Source: Knufia peltigerae
Taxonomy: Eukaryota > Ascomycota > Eurotiomycetes > Chaetothyriales > Trichomeriaceae
Length of the DNA stretch: 64,000 nucleotides
Assembly (NCBI GenBank): GCA_030247855.1
Contig: JAPDRN010000111.1
Location: forward strand, 50,776 to 114,775
Direction: 5' to 3'
Positions 32,470 to 43,964 of this stretch are shown piece by piece. The position numbers were made by a program, and so were the translations under genes. Below the pieces are notes generated by a model. That model saw only the letters and a list, made by a program, of their open reading frames with translations. It was not told the origin of the DNA and made no database searches. The number at the start of each line of letters is the position of its first letter. Positions within the stretch are counted from its first letter, which is position 1.

Positions 32470-33382
32470 TCAAAATCCCTCCTCGGTTATCTTTCGCCAC
32501 ATCCTCGGAATAAACACCTTGGCCTCGGCGATGTGCTTGACCGTCCAGGGTGTCACGTTCGCGGCTTCTGCCTCTTTCCCATCGAAAGCGTGCACGTTGT
32601 CAACCTCGTGAATGGCAAGGTACCTCGGCGGGTCCCCTTGGGTGACGGGTGTTCTGGGCCCGACAATGTACCTCAACGACCTGCGATACCCAGGCAACTT
32701 GCTCAACAGTTCCAAATGCTCCTTGCGGTACCATTGATCAAAGTCCTCTTCGTTTTCAGCCGTGGGCTCCATCTCCACGGTGAGTAGATATGGTGGAGCA
32801 GCTGTTTGTTTGACAGTTAGCCCCAACACGACAATAAGCGACAAGGACAAAGATACGAATGACCTAGACTCCTGGTCACGATGGTCACGGGGCGAAGAGA
32901 CCGGGCGGGAGACGGGACTCACAATCACCAATCTTGTTCGGGTCGTATTCTTGAATGAGCTTGTAATTCCGACAGTCAAAGTCGCCTATCTCAACAGTGG
33001 GCTTGTGGCCGGGCCACATGCCGCTCGAATGCCGGACGCCCTCGAGGTAGTTTTTGGTCTTGAGCGGTTCTTCAAAGTCGGTCTGGTACAGAGCCAGGAA
33101 GGGTCGCGGGTGGTGGTCCTTGGAGGCGGCGGCAAAGTCGTGAGTTTCTTGGTAGAATGCCGCTCTCTTGGTCGCCTGACTATTGACCAGGTCTGGTAAC
33201 TATAAAATGGTAAACACAATACTATATCAGACCTAGAACTTGCAGGAGGAGGGGGGGAAAGCAACAAAAGGGTAAAGATTTCTTACATGTTCTTCCTTGT
33301 ACCATTTGGCCCAGAGTTGGTCGTCGACCCCGGACGAAGGTTGTGGTCGAGAGTTGACCGAGAGAAAGTATTGACAAGGCAT
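32470..33382 (-). CDS. EthD-like dimeric alpha/beta-barrel protein
   Basis: Three exons, 33382-33287, 33199-32923 and 32801-32470, give 234 aa. Introns are 87 bp (gtaaga...tatag, phase 0) and 121 bp (gtgagt...aacag, phase 1). The protein has two ferredoxin-like repeats. The first begins PCQYFLSVNSRP and contains DDQLWAKWYKEEHLPDLV. The second begins PPYLLTVEMEPT and contains EDFDQWYRKEHLELLSKLPGYRRSLRY. This F/W-x-x-W-Y-x-x-E-H-L pattern is typical of EthD and related small barrel proteins, which assist oxidation, decarboxylation or cyclisation of aromatic compounds and often sit beside polyketide or catabolic genes. No metal or heme site is obvious. It faces the Ayg1-like gene tail to tail. 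Confidence 0.78.
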
Positions 33383-34409
33383 CTTTACTTTACTTAGTAT
33401 CTAGGTATCTAGGAGGTAGGTAGGTAGGTAGGTAACGAGTGAGTCTTGTGATAAGGGAACGAACTTCAACAAAGAAGAGAGTGTCAGGAAATCCGAATCT
33501 TATAAGTCTTTTTTTACTTTGCCTTATAGTTTATACCTTTATTTACTCCCTCGGCTGTGGTTCCTTTGCTTAAATTCGTAACGATCCTCGAGTCCTTTTA
33601 TCTCCGGTACATGTACCTCTAGTAATATGCAATACCCGTATCCTCTTACTAATGTATGCGTATCATTTTCCCCGCATCATCGCGAATCTCGTCCCAAGAT
33701 TTCACTTCGCGAGTGACCTGTACAGGTACTTTGCTCGTAACTAGGCCTAAGTTGAAAAAGAAAAGTAGAAAGAGGTTACTCAAAACTGGGGTTTTTACCT
33801 CGGGGCATCAAACATGATCCATCTCTCCCGTCCTCCCCTCCGTGCGGAGAAGGGGGAATCTGTGTTAGGTTCTTTTTGTATGAAGGAAGACTTGAAGTGG
33901 GGTCCTTGCTAAGGTATTCAAAGTGCACAAGTCAGTTTTCAACAAAGCGAATCGCTCGATGGGCTTGAAGTACAGTAAAAAGGAAGCTCATCCTCATACG
34001 ATACCAAAGTACCCCAAAATGTCCCCGTTGGGTTGGCCTTTTTGGCCGTACGGAACACGAGAAGGAAATATCCCCTACTACTATTGTACCTACTACAAAT
34101 AGAATACCGTACTTATTGTACCCACAATACAACCCACCCCTCTTCCTCGGACCCGCCTCCAATAACCTAGGCCACTCCTTGTGCTTACAAAGACACACAT
34201 ACACGGCATCTAGAAACCCACGGTACTCGTAGACATCGTGAAAGGAATTACTACCAAACTACTGTAGATATCGTCGGTTTCTCCTGCTTGATAAAGTGGG
34301 ACTCCTGGCTGACAGCGACCTCGCGCGAGCCTTCATTACGAGGCACCCCAACACACGACTGTGTACACCAACACAACCATCTAAAATAGGTTCACCTCCA
34401 TCCGGCACA
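33383..34409. promoter_or_regulatory. divergent intergenic region with (GGTA)n
   Basis: About 1 kb between divergent EthD-like and enoyl-reductase genes. It holds a (GGTA)5 repeat just upstream of the EthD-like start and many short TAC-rich blocks. No gene seen. Confidence 0.4.
33415..33434. repeat. (GGTA)n tetranucleotide repeat
   Basis: Five tandem GGTA units about 35 bp upstream of the EthD-like ATG on the minus strand. Confidence 0.8.
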
Positions 34410-35455
34410 ATGCTCGAAGCACAAGTCCACCACCCGCTCCGGGTGACCCTACGTGACGACGCGGCCATCCCCACGCCCAAGGCCAACGAGGTCCTCACCA
34501 AAGTGCACGTATCCGGATCCAACCCCAAGGACTGGAAACGGCCGATGGTCAACCCAGAGTTCAACGGCACCAACCAGGGTGACGACATTGCAGGAGTGGT
34601 CGAAGCGGTAGGCTCTGCCGTCACACAATTCCGACCTGGCGACCGCGTCGCTGGATTCCATCAGATGCAGACCCCGGAGGCTCCTATGCTGAATACGCCA
34701 TATCGCCCGAACACACCACCTTCCACATCCCCGCGAGCGTGAGCTTCGAGGAGGCCGCCGCGATCCCACTGGCCGCCATGACGGCCGCCGTCGGCCTGTT
34801 CCTCCGGCTTGGCCTCCCGGAGCCTTGGGTCGCGAGTGCCCATCCGGATTGCTTACCAAAAGGTGGGATCGTGGTCTACGGCGCCGCGGGAGCCGTGGGA
34901 GCGTATGCCGTCCAGCTTGCGAGGCGGGCGGGGATTCATCCCATCATCGCCGTGGCAGGGCGTGGGATCCCGTTTGTCCAAGGCCTGTTGGATTCGAGCA
35001 AGGGTGATGTCGTGGTAGATTACCGCAAGGGGAATGAAGCCGTGGTGGAGGGACTACGGGGCGCAGTACCGGCCGGTAAACAGCTGGAATTTGCTTTCGA
35101 CGCGGTGAGTGAGGCGGCGAAATCTTCCGCGGAGAATATCTGCAAGGTGCTCGCGCCCAACGGCCATATTACGACGGTGTTGCCCATGAAAGATGATCCT
35201 TCGATCCCGGCGTCGGTGGATATGAGCCTTACCTTGGTGGGGACTGTGTTCAACCAGGACAAGGATTTTGGGTATGCTTGGTTCCGACTTTTCGAGCAAG
35301 GTTTGAAGGACGGGTGGCTCAAGGCGCATCCTTACGAGGTCATGCCGGGTGGCTTGAATGGAATCCAGCAAGCTTTGAGTAATTTGAAGGAGGGCAAGGC
35401 CAGCGCAACGAAATATGTCTTCCGAATCGCAGAGACAGAGAGGTTGAGTAAGTAG
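34410..35455 (+). CDS. MDR zinc-type dehydrogenase/enoyl reductase with a frameshift
   Basis: ATG at 34410 opens MLEAQVHHPLRVTLRDDA, a medium-chain reductase N-terminus, continuing through GDDIAGVVEAVGSAV and FRPGDRVAGF. Near 34671-34676 (acccc before ggagg) the frame changes: the expected continuation GGSYAEYAISPEHTTFHIPA is in the next frame and runs to 35455 with no stop. The second part has the nucleotide-binding GAAGAVGAYAVQLAR and a full C-terminus. No gt-ag intron can explain the shift; one missing C in the short C-run does. Repaired length is about 348 aa, normal for ToxD-like trans-enoyl reductases or quinone-oxidoreductase-like enzymes, which use NADPH to reduce activated double bonds. 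It lacks visible structural-zinc cysteines, typical of that branch. Either a sequencing error or a recently inactivated gene. Confidence 0.75.
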
Positions 35456-35570
35456 GGGCCCAGTGCCGTTGGAGGGCAATGTACAAGAGAATACTTGAAG
35501 AGACGTACTGATTGTGTCGAACATTTGTAAATCACCCGGCGCGAAAAGTCTCATTGTTAAGGTATTTGGC

Positions 35571-37345
35571 TCACGGACTGGTATTTGCCGTCAAGCGCAC
35601 GACCTTTTCAGGGTTGAGGAGACACAAGGGATCTAGTGCGACCTTGAGTCTTCGCATCGTATCGACGCTGTCTTCGCCCAGCTCGTCGACGAGTCTGTCG
35701 CGCTTTTCGAGACCGATTCCATGTTCACCGGTGATAGTGCCGTCCATTTCGATTCCTAGTCTTTCCACCTCCAGTACAACCTTCTCAGCCTTCTCTTTTT
35801 CGGCTTCGTTGTAGAAGATGGCGGCGTGGACGTTTCCTTTGATGTAGACAATTAGCATAGGACCAATCTTCACTTGATTCCTTTTGAATACTTACCGTCG
35901 CCAACATGACCACAACATGCTCCGACTAGTCCACTTTCTTGGATCCTTCGATTCGTAATGTCGATGATATCAGCCAGCCTCGAAATCGGAACCGCATTGT
36001 CTGTGCCCACAAACTTGTCGTCGGGGTTTTTCTTCATCGTCATCAAGCTCCATAACATGGTCTTTCGTGCGTGCCAGAACGCATCAGACTCGGCCTCGTC
36101 CTTGCCGAATTGGAAACTGAGACACCTTGCTTCCTTTGCCAGTGCATGGACCTGTTGGATCTGTTCACGTACGACAGTCTCGCTCCCAGAGAACTTCAGA
36201 AACAGCGAAGGTGCCTCTGCCAAATCTTTTTCGCAGTAACCGGAATTGTTGATGGTCTTCATCGACAGCCCGTCGAGCAGTTCAAGAGCGCCCACGGGCA
36301 GACCCTTCTGGACGATCTTGACGGCAGCCTCCACGGCGTCCTGATTAGACGGGAACGCAGCGACCGCCACCCTGACGTTCTCGGGCTTGTTCGTCAATTT
36401 CAAAGTAGCCTCCGTAACTAGCCCGAGGGTGCATTCTGAGCCGACAAACAATCTCGTAAGATCGTAACCAGCTGATGACTTCTTCGGTCGCCTTCTTGTT
36501 TTTATCACCGTACCATCGGCCAGGACCACTGTCAGGCCTATCACCCAGTCTTTGACCGTACCATAGCGATACGCAGACGTGCCGGAGCAGCCCTGGGAGA
36601 TCATACCGCCGATCTGCGCACCTGGGCCTGGGTCCGGAGGGAAGAATAGGCCAGCTTTGCCGAGGATCTCGTTCAATTCGACGTATCCCACACCTGGCTG
36701 GACAACGACATCTAGGTCCTTGTCGTGGACTTCAATGACCTTGTTCATGCGTCGAAAGTCGATGCAAACCTCGCCGTGAATTGCAGCGAGTGTGGATTCG
36801 AGACTTGTCCCACCCCCAAAACCGATAATGGGAATACGTCGACGATGACAGATCTTCACAATCTGACTGACATCCTCCGTAGTCGTTGGATATACGATGA
36901 GGCATGGTCGATCAAGCTCACCGTGAGGAGCAGGTGACCAATCCGTGCTAGATCGTGATATACGAGCACGAAGATTCTCGTCAATGCCGTCCTCGCCCAG
37001 GAGAGCGACAAAGTCTGTCTTGGCACCTTGGATATTCTTGTCGGTTAGGTCGTATGACGGGGCAGGGAGGGAAGCCAGCGGTGTTGTAGACGTCGTGCTC
37101 TTTGGTGCTGGACCCAGCAATGACAGGCCGTCGGAATAGTACAAGACAGTCAAAACTGCTCCAGTCCCGACGAAGACTCCTCCGAGGAAATGATCAGATC
37201 CGTCTGAGGCCTTCTGCTTGGGTCTGGACGCTTCAGATGTCTGTGATACTAGGCGTTTGTAGTAGGAGTGTGGTTGACTTTGCAGGGGAGCTGGCCGTCT
37301 CAATTGACGTTGAGCGAGAAACCTGAAGACTCTGAGTCGAGTCAT
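35571..37345 (-). CDS. dld1: D-lactate dehydrogenase (cytochrome), mitochondrial, FAD-linked
   Basis: Exons 37345-35896 and 35836-35571 with a 59-bp intron (phase 1, gtaagt...aag) give 571 aa. The N-terminus is Arg-rich and lacks acids (MTRLRVFRFLAQRQLRR), a mitochondrial targeting sequence, followed by a hydrophobic segment (FLGGVFVGTGAVLTVLYYS) that probably anchors it in the inner membrane, as in yeast Dld1. The PCMH-type FAD domain shows IPIIGFGGGTSLE, then SGTSAYRYGTVKDWV and GSECTLGLVTEATLKL. The C-terminal substrate domain has the His motif GHVGDGNVHA, restored by the splice, and GTITGEHGIGLEKR. The reaction is oxidation of D-lactate to pyruvate with electrons to cytochrome c. It overlaps nothing and ends 115 bp from the end of the enoyl reductase. 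Confidence 0.92.
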
Positions 37346-37860
37346 AGCTTCGGGACAGATCTTTGTTGAGAATCGTACTCAGAAGAAGCTTCCTAGCCCT
37401 CCTCAAGCAAGCTGTTTGTGCTGCTATGACAAGTGTAGAGAATGTAGAGCTGTTCAAATATCGGTGAACTCGATAGGAAGTGGCCTCGGGAGTACAATTT
37501 TCCGTATTAGTTGTGATCTGTGAGCAGCGTCAGCTTAAGCTTACGTCCTTAGCCAGAGTTGCTCAAACCCCGCCCATAGCCTCTACTTAACAGGGGCCGC
37601 TTACCTGGGTCGGCTACCCTTACCGTAGCTAAGCGTTTGTCTAAGTGCAGCCAAAAACTTGCTTAGGCTCCTTGTTTACCTAAATGCCGATCCTCAGTGG
37701 TCCGCTCAGCGCACTTTAAGCCCCGACTCTCTCCAACGTATCCCACAATACAGGCTAAAAGTACCCCCAGTAATGCCTACTGATGCTGGATTAGATTCCT
37801 AATCATCTGAACCACTCACCCAAGTCATTTCTCGCCACGAACACATTGAATCCAAACAAT
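37346..37860. promoter_or_regulatory. divergent promoter between dld1 and M20 gene
   Basis: 515 bp with no coding signal, shared by two divergent genes. Nothing more specific can be called. Confidence 0.45.
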
Positions 37861-39197
37861 ATGAGTGCACAGAACGATGTTTCCCGAGGCCTTCAATGCG
37901 CTATCGATGCCATCGATGCAGCCAACAACGACTTGCGCGGTCTGAACAAAAGTATTCATGAGCATCCGGAGACAGCTTATCAAGAGTTCTTTGCTGTGGA
38001 CACAATTTCTTCTTTCCTTCAAGACAAGGGTTTCAAGGTCAACAAGGGTACTTACGACCTAGAAACCTCCTTCACAGCGGAAGTCGGCTCCGGCGATCCC
38101 CTGGTCATCATCTGTGTCGAATATGATGCGCTTCCCAACATCGGTCATGCTTGTGGCCATAATTTGATCATGACATCCTCGATCGCTGCATTCCTCGGGG
38201 CCGTGAAAGCCTTGCAGACCTGCGGTTTTCCTGGACGGATACGCCTCCTGGGCACCCCTGCTGAGGAAGGAGGTGGAGGTAAAGCGAAGCTGATAGAGGC
38301 CGGAGCCTTCAAAGAGGGCGTTGCGGCTGCTATCATGGCCCATCCTTTTGCAGGTCATCAGTTCAAGTCTGAATATACTGGCCTTGCAGGGTTGAAATTG
38401 ATTGCGTCGCACAAATTCCGTGTCGAATTTCGAGGTAAGGCTGCACATGCCGCTGGAGAACCTTGGAACGGCCTGAATGCCTTGGACGCGGCCGTCGCTG
38501 CCTATAATGGCGTGTCCATGCTACGTCAACAGATGAAACCCGACGAACGAGTTCACGGAGTCATTGAAGACGGCGGTACCGTGCCCAATGTGATAACGGC
38601 GTATACGAGGATGAACTGGTACGTTCGAGGTCCTACAGTGAAACGCGCAGATGTTCTCCTGGAGAGGGTACAGAATTGCTGCAAAGCAGCTGCTCTTGCC
38701 GCTGGATGTGAGGTCAATTTCCTACCGTATGTATCTCTCTCTCTCTACCCTCTCTCCCTTGTAGCCACTAAACAAATCTCGCAGCTCTCCAACCTACAAA
38801 GACCTAAGGGTGAACTTGCCGTTGTGCCAACAGTATGCAGATGACATGGATCGTCTTGGTGAGAAAATCCTTGTCAAGTATGATGAATCATACACAGCCT
38901 CGACTGATATGGGCAAGACACCTCACTCTCACAATCTTCTGTACCATGAGAAGCTGACTGCTGGCAGGAAACGTCTCATACGAAGTCCCAAGTTTCCATG
39001 GAGCCTTTCCGATACCTACTAAACCGGGTGTTTCCCAACATCATCCCCAATTTGCGGCACATGCTGGAACGGATGAAGCCCACAAAGCCGCTATTAAATG
39101 TGGAAAGGGTCTGGCAATGCTAGCCATCCGTGTTTTGACAGACCCAAAATTGGTGCAAGAAGCAAGAAAAGATTTTGAGCTGATGCCCCAAGAGTAA
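37861..39197 (+). CDS. M20-family amidohydrolase/dipeptidase (PM20D2-like)
   Basis: Exons 37861-38726, 38785-38912 and 38968-39197 give 407 aa. Intron 1 (58 bp) is gt-ag; intron 2 (38913-38967) begins gcaagac and ends gcag, a GC-AG intron that alone restores TDMGNVSYEVPSFHG. The metal-binding and catalytic motifs are present: HEHPETAYQE at the start, EYDALPNIGHACGHN (His and Asp), PAEEGGGG (catalytic Glu plus metal Glu), MAHPF and the C-terminal HAGTDEAHK. The lid dimerisation region has HAAGEPWNGLNALDA. This branch (aminoacylase-1-like 2) hydrolyses N-acyl amino acids or unusual dipeptides such as beta-alanyl-lysine. No signal peptide, so probably cytosolic. Start chosen at 37861, the first ATG. 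Confidence 0.9.
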
Positions 39198-39531
39198 TAC
39201 GGTAACCTTGCTTGGAAAGATCGAAGGTAGTGTATCTAGGGTCCTTAGCTATGACTCTTTTGTTGGACCCGGGCAATGACAACGCTATTGATACATGATA
39301 GTATGGTACATTGAAATATTGATACATGGTCGTCAGTCATCATGAAAAACCAAATTCCCTTTGACAGCATCTAGGACAAAAATCAGCTTGAATCACAAGA
39401 TCTATGTCGATCGGTTGTGTTGGAGGTCTCCGTATGCGTATGGTGGGAAACGAAATGTTTAAACACAAAGACAGTCGGGAATCAGGATGAACAGTCAAAC
39501 TCACCATCGTTTATTGGCCACGACATTGTTC
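39198..39531. other. intergenic between convergent genes
   Basis: 334 bp of 3' spacer; no coding signal. Confidence 0.4.
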
Positions 39532-40046
39532 TCATTTGGATGGCAGGAGACCCAATGCTTGGAGCGCTGCACCTTGATCTTTGGACCACAAGGCTTCAAT
39601 CCGATCTTTGGCCGTTGGATCCCGGATGACACGTTCTCGAAGGGTTCGTCGCAAGGTTCTCTTGGAGCAGTTGAGGTTGTTCTTCTTGATGATGGCATCC
39701 AGGTCGAGACCTTTGATGACAGGCTTCCCTTTCAGAGCCGCCCTTCTCCGGTTGACGTTGACGATCTTACCATCGCCTTTGACAGTGGTGTTCTTGGGAA
39801 GATCGGGATGGTCTGTAGCATTGGTGCGAGTAGGACCCTGTCGAGTCTCCTTGGTTTGAGACCGGGTGTGTGGCGTATTGTCGTGTCATATTGTTTTCGT
39901 TCCGTCTGATGTGAAATTGATGCGACCTTCTGGATGTATGTGTCGAGACCTCCAGGTTTCTTGGGCTTCGTCCCATCTCTACCAGGAGTTATATACCTTT
40001 GGAATGCCTCTGACCCTGCTAGAGAATTGTTGATAAATGATGTCAT
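39532..40046 (-). CDS. small basic protein with HTH-like segment
   Basis: Tentative model: exons 40046-39927 and 39849-39532 with a 77-bp intron (gtcgca...ccaag, phase 0) give 145 aa. The ATG at 40046 starts MTSFINNSLAGSEAFQ; the second exon is rich in Lys/Arg. A segment LDLDAIIKKNNLNCSKRTL followed by RRTLRERVIRD looks like a helix-turn-helix, as in transposase or DNA-binding proteins. The second-exon frame is open and protein-like up to SK-stop at 39532. The donor gtcgca is weak, so the splice may be wrong or the gene degraded. I do not recognise a family. It sits between the M20 and dienelactone hydrolase genes. Confidence 0.42.
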
Positions 40047-40886
40047 TCTAGGTCTCTTAGCGACCTCCCCTGCGCGACGCCCCCCCTGCTAGCAAGTGAC
40101 GCGGAGACTACACCTGTACACGTGTGAAAACACATCATTGTCGAAGACGATCAAACAATTCAGGGACCTCAGCGACTTCTTTCAAGACCTTGAGCGACAT
40201 CTCCCCTGGCACATTGTCCGGTCAACAGCCTCGTTAGCCCCCTACCCTAATGACGTCGCCGACCAGGAGGTCGCCAGGCTTCAATGGCTGGACGTTTACA
40301 TCGGCGATGATGCCTTGCCAAAATCCTGATTCTCACATCTTCCTGCGATAGTCATTCTCAAAAGAACAAGAATGACATGAGTATCTGATGGACAGTACAA
40401 GTCCGAGGAGCCTGAATGAAGCTACGTGTCAAGGGGAACAACTATCGCCTGGTTCGCTTAGAATGGCGTTGATCACTACCCTGGCACGTCCCCGGCCGAC
40501 CTCATAACAGCGCAGTCATTATCAGCTTTCAAGTGACGACGAGGAATGCCATTAACAGATGGAGCTAGATCGTTGATTGAAATGGGGGCACCCAATGGTT
40601 GATGTGGCCTGTACGTACTCTGTACGTTGTGAGTCATGCATGTTGGGTTGGCCTTGTACTACCGGGCCGAACCATTCTTGAGGACACCATCGAAATCCCG
40701 GCTACGATTTGGATATGCACCAGCGCAATTGAATTAATGGACGGCCCGAGATGTTTTTATCATGCGACCGAATCTGAGTGGGCTGATGGTGCTTCAAGTA
40801 CGAATACTTAAACTCCCTCCATCAAGCACTCATTCTCCCACGAGTCCTCGTACGGTCATTCCTAATACTGCGAGCTTGGTTCAAAA
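40047..40886. other. divergent intergenic region
   Basis: 840 bp upstream of the dienelactone hydrolase. A plus-strand frame at 40096-40329 starts only with GTG and has no known domain. No feature called. Confidence 0.4.
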
Positions 40887-41633
40887 ATGTCAATCGCTCC
40901 GTGTTGCTTCCAAGGATTCACGTGGGATGGGACCCCTCGAGGGCGAATCGAGAGACTCGCAGACAACGACACATATGTCACTGGCGACAATCCTGTCGCG
41001 GCGATACTCATCGTCCACGACCTCTTGGGCTGGACTTTTCCCAATGTGAGGCTCTTGGCCGACCACTACGCCCATGAAGCGGACGTCACGGTCTTTGTGC
41101 CGGACTTCTTCAATGGCGAAGTGATGGACTTTGACACGGTCAACAAAGAGCAATGGCACAAGTTGGACATGCAGGGTTTCATGACGAGGCACGGTCGTCA
41201 AGCTCGTGAGCCCGAGATTTTCGAGTGTGCTCGAACCCTTCGTTCGCGCTACAAGAAATTAGGGGCCATCGGCTTCTGCTACGGAGGGTGGGCCGTTCAT
41301 CGGCTGGGTGCGAAGCAACATCAGCCACCCCTGGTGGACTGCATCACGGCCGGACACCCTAGCTTGTTGACCAAACAGGACATTGACGCGGTGGCCGTGC
41401 CCGTCCAGATTCTGGCTCCTGAACACGATCCTGTCTACACTCCGGAGCTGAAGATGCACAGTTTTGTGACGATGCAGAAGAGCGGAGTAGCATTTGACTA
41501 TCAACACTTCCCCGGAGTTGGCCACGCTTGTCTTGTCCGTGGAGATCCGGAGAAGCCGGGAGAATGTGATGCTATGGACAGAGGGAAGAATGCTGCTGTT
41601 TCTTGGTTCCGACAATTCTTGCATGGGGCATGA
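40887..41633 (+). CDS. dienelactone hydrolase family protein
   Basis: An intronless 248-aa ORF starting at 40887 (aaaATGt, good context). The nucleophile elbow is GAIGFCYGGWA with Cys instead of Ser, as in carboxymethylenebutenolidase. The acid is in LAPEHDPVY and the His in FPGVGHACLVRG, so the Cys-Asp-His triad is complete. The N-terminus (GFTWDGTPRGRIER and NPVAAILIVHDLLGW) and the length fit the fungal DLH branch. Classical members open the lactone ring of dienelactones in aromatic (ortho-cleavage) catabolism; fungal paralogues hydrolyse various lactones, so the substrate is open. No signal peptide. It ends 145 bp from the end of the convergent SDR gene. Confidence 0.9.
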   Translation: MSIAPCCFQGFTWDGTPRGRIERLADNDTYVTGDNPVAAILIVHDLLGWTFPNVRLLADHYAHEADVTVFVPDFFNGEVMDFDTVNKEQWHKLDMQGFMTRHGRQAREPEIFECARTLRSRYKKLGAIGFCYGGWAVHRLGAKQHQPPLVDCITAGHPSLLTKQDIDAVAVPVQILAPEHDPVYTPELKMHSFVTMQKSGVAFDYQHFPGVGHACLVRGDPEKPGECDAMDRGKNAAVSWFRQFLHGA

Positions 41634-41778
41634 TGATGTTTCATGCACTGTGCAGTTGCACGAGTTGTCGCCGTTCCGGCTGGAAGTCTTGTTACGTGTG
41701 ATAATGAGTAGTGAATATCAAATGATAAAAAAAATCAGGTTGATCTGTGCATCCTCCGAGTAGTCGACTTGGGTTCAG

Positions 41779-42840
41779 TCACAATGTACTCAAACCAGCG
41801 TCCACTGGGATGACGGCACCACTTATATGTCTACTCATATCCGATATCAAAAAAACAATCACATCAGCAATCTCCTTGGGCATAGCGGCGTGTGCCATGC
41901 CATAATCGAAAATCGGTTTCGCCTTGGCCTGTGCTTGAAGATCCATGGTCGAAGGGTCAACCGTATTGAAGATGTTTGTATGTACACCTGTAAACCAATG
42001 TCATAGGACAGGTATCAGTTAGAAAGGGCCCCTTGTATCGTGAAATCTGGATCGACAATCAAAAGGTACATTACCCCCTGGGCACACTGCGTTGCATCGA
42101 ATCTTGTCATCCATGAACCTGAAGGCGATATTCTTGGTCATTCCAACCTGGAAAAATCATCATCTCACATTGTTAGCACAGCATTCCTCATTGACCCATT
42201 CGGACCCTTCACCCTCCCTCCTTCGAAGCTCACACCGATCCACTTTTTTTATGGTGTGCCGACTCACCACTGCATGTTTGGACGCGGTGTATGCGATGCC
42301 CGCCGCTGCACCACTGAGCGAGGCAAAACTCCCCATGTTGACGATGCTGCCACCTCCCCGCTGGTTCTTCAACATGAACGGCACGACTTCCCGGGTCAGT
42401 CTCGCTGGTGCGGTGACATTGATCGCAAACATCCTGTCCCAGAACTCGTCCTCAAATGTGTCGACGCTGCTGTAATTGTCCATGACGCCAGCGATATTAC
42501 ACAGACCGTCGATCCTGTCTCCGAACGCCTCGCGACATTTTTGGACAATCTGCTTCGGAGCGTCCTTGTCTCTTAGGTCGCACTGCCAGAAGGAAGACTT
42601 TTCGTTGTCATTGTCGGCCAGCAGTGAAGCTGGTGCTGGTGCCACGTCACAACCAAACACTTTGGCCCCGAGACTGAGTAGAGCCTCCGCCGTCGTGAAG
42701 CCGATCCCGGACGAGGCGCCAGTTACAATCACGACCTGTGCAAACAGTAAATATCAAACTTCGAAGATTCGTTCATTTAGACTTCATATCAGTGGGCATT
42801 GGGGCACTGGCTCTCATACCTTGTTCTCGAGGTCGCGCAT
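41779..42840 (-). CDS. short-chain dehydrogenase/reductase (classical SDR)
   Basis: Four exons, 42840-42820, 42735-42268, 42147-42075 and 41987-41779, give 256 aa, a normal classical SDR length. Introns of 84, 120 and 87 bp keep the frame. The first exon holds only seven codons (MRDLENK). The coenzyme motif is TGASSGIG, the stabilising motif is NIAGVMD (NNAG variant), the catalytic pair is YTASKHA, and after it come CPGGVHTNI and a standard C-terminus (MSRHISGAVIPVDAGLSTL). It should oxidise or reduce an alcohol/ketone with NAD(P). The acid at the end of strand 2 (GCDVAP) favours NAD(H). Substrate unknown; its neighbour, divergent at 1.1 kb, is the Ldi-domain gene. Confidence 0.9.
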
Positions 42841-43964
42841 CGTGACTATCTAGTCGAGTTGAAAACAAGTGTCTGTCTTGCTTTGCCAGGGTCAGTTCAA
42901 TCTTGCTAGCTTCTTGCAGTCATAATGAAGAACTGATCAAAGGAATTCAACGATCTTATGGCCTCTCAAACACGCCAAGTGAACCCGGGTAGTATTGGGC
43001 ATATTAGGTCTGACAGATGAATGCATCAACCTACGGACGATGACAGGAATTGTCCAATGATTGGAGGTGCATCTCATGGCCTCGGGATTTCAGATGCACA
43101 ATACCTATCTAGGTATGCAAGATTCCCAATCGTGTGCTTGGAGTCCCACCAAAAAAGTGATTCTACTTCCTGTGTGACCAGATGTTGGAAGAGCCATAAT
43201 TAGCACAAGGGGCTTCTTCGGCAAATGCATACCTAGATCACTTGCAACTTTGGTGGTAGTTTGGGAAAGCCTTGTCAGCATGGTAATCTGAAATCTACGA
43301 TGTGGGAATGCAAGGGGATATACATTTCTCACACCGTCCCTCCCCAGATCTTTTAAGTTGTTATAGGTATGATTGTCCTCTCTTTAACTGGTATGAGTAC
43401 GAGCATGCGCGGAGTTTTTATAACTCCACGACCAACCATGCCCCTCGCATCTTCATATTCTTCCCGTTTCTAGGGCCCATCATCCGAGAAGAATCGACAA
43501 CGTCCGCCCCGGAGCGAGATACCTATTGGACATGCGGCCTACAGCGTACGTACGAGTACTTTCTCCAGTAACTGATGTTTCGAGTCGAGATCAGCGTTTA
43601 TTGTGGTGATGACATTTACACGGAGATGAGACTGGGGGACGTATGTAAGGTCTCCCAGATCCGGAGTCGGTACTTCGGGGCTACTTAATCTGAGAAATGC
43701 CTACCGTGACCATGAACCGAGAAATCCCATCTTTTTTGATTACTCAAGGTCATTAAGCAAGGGCTTCCCGCGTCCTTTGAAAAATCTGGGGATCCTGCGG
43801 ATCAAGGGCAATGACACACGCTAAGACTTGAACGCCATGTCCAACTGGGAGGCCTTAGGTGGGTACCTGGCAACGTCGAAGACTCGGCCTTCGGGTCGCT
43901 CTTAACTTCCCGTACCTAAGAACCGTGGATGCCCAGTCTTTAGGGTTGATCAGCATCACTGTAT
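42841..43964. promoter_or_regulatory. divergent intergenic region, SDR and Ldi-domain genes
   Basis: 1.1 kb without a supported gene between divergent starts. It should hold both promoters. No specific motif named. Confidence 0.4.

Noticed and set aside
40096..40329. Plus-strand ORF of 77 aa
   Set aside because: GTG start only and no recognisable domain.
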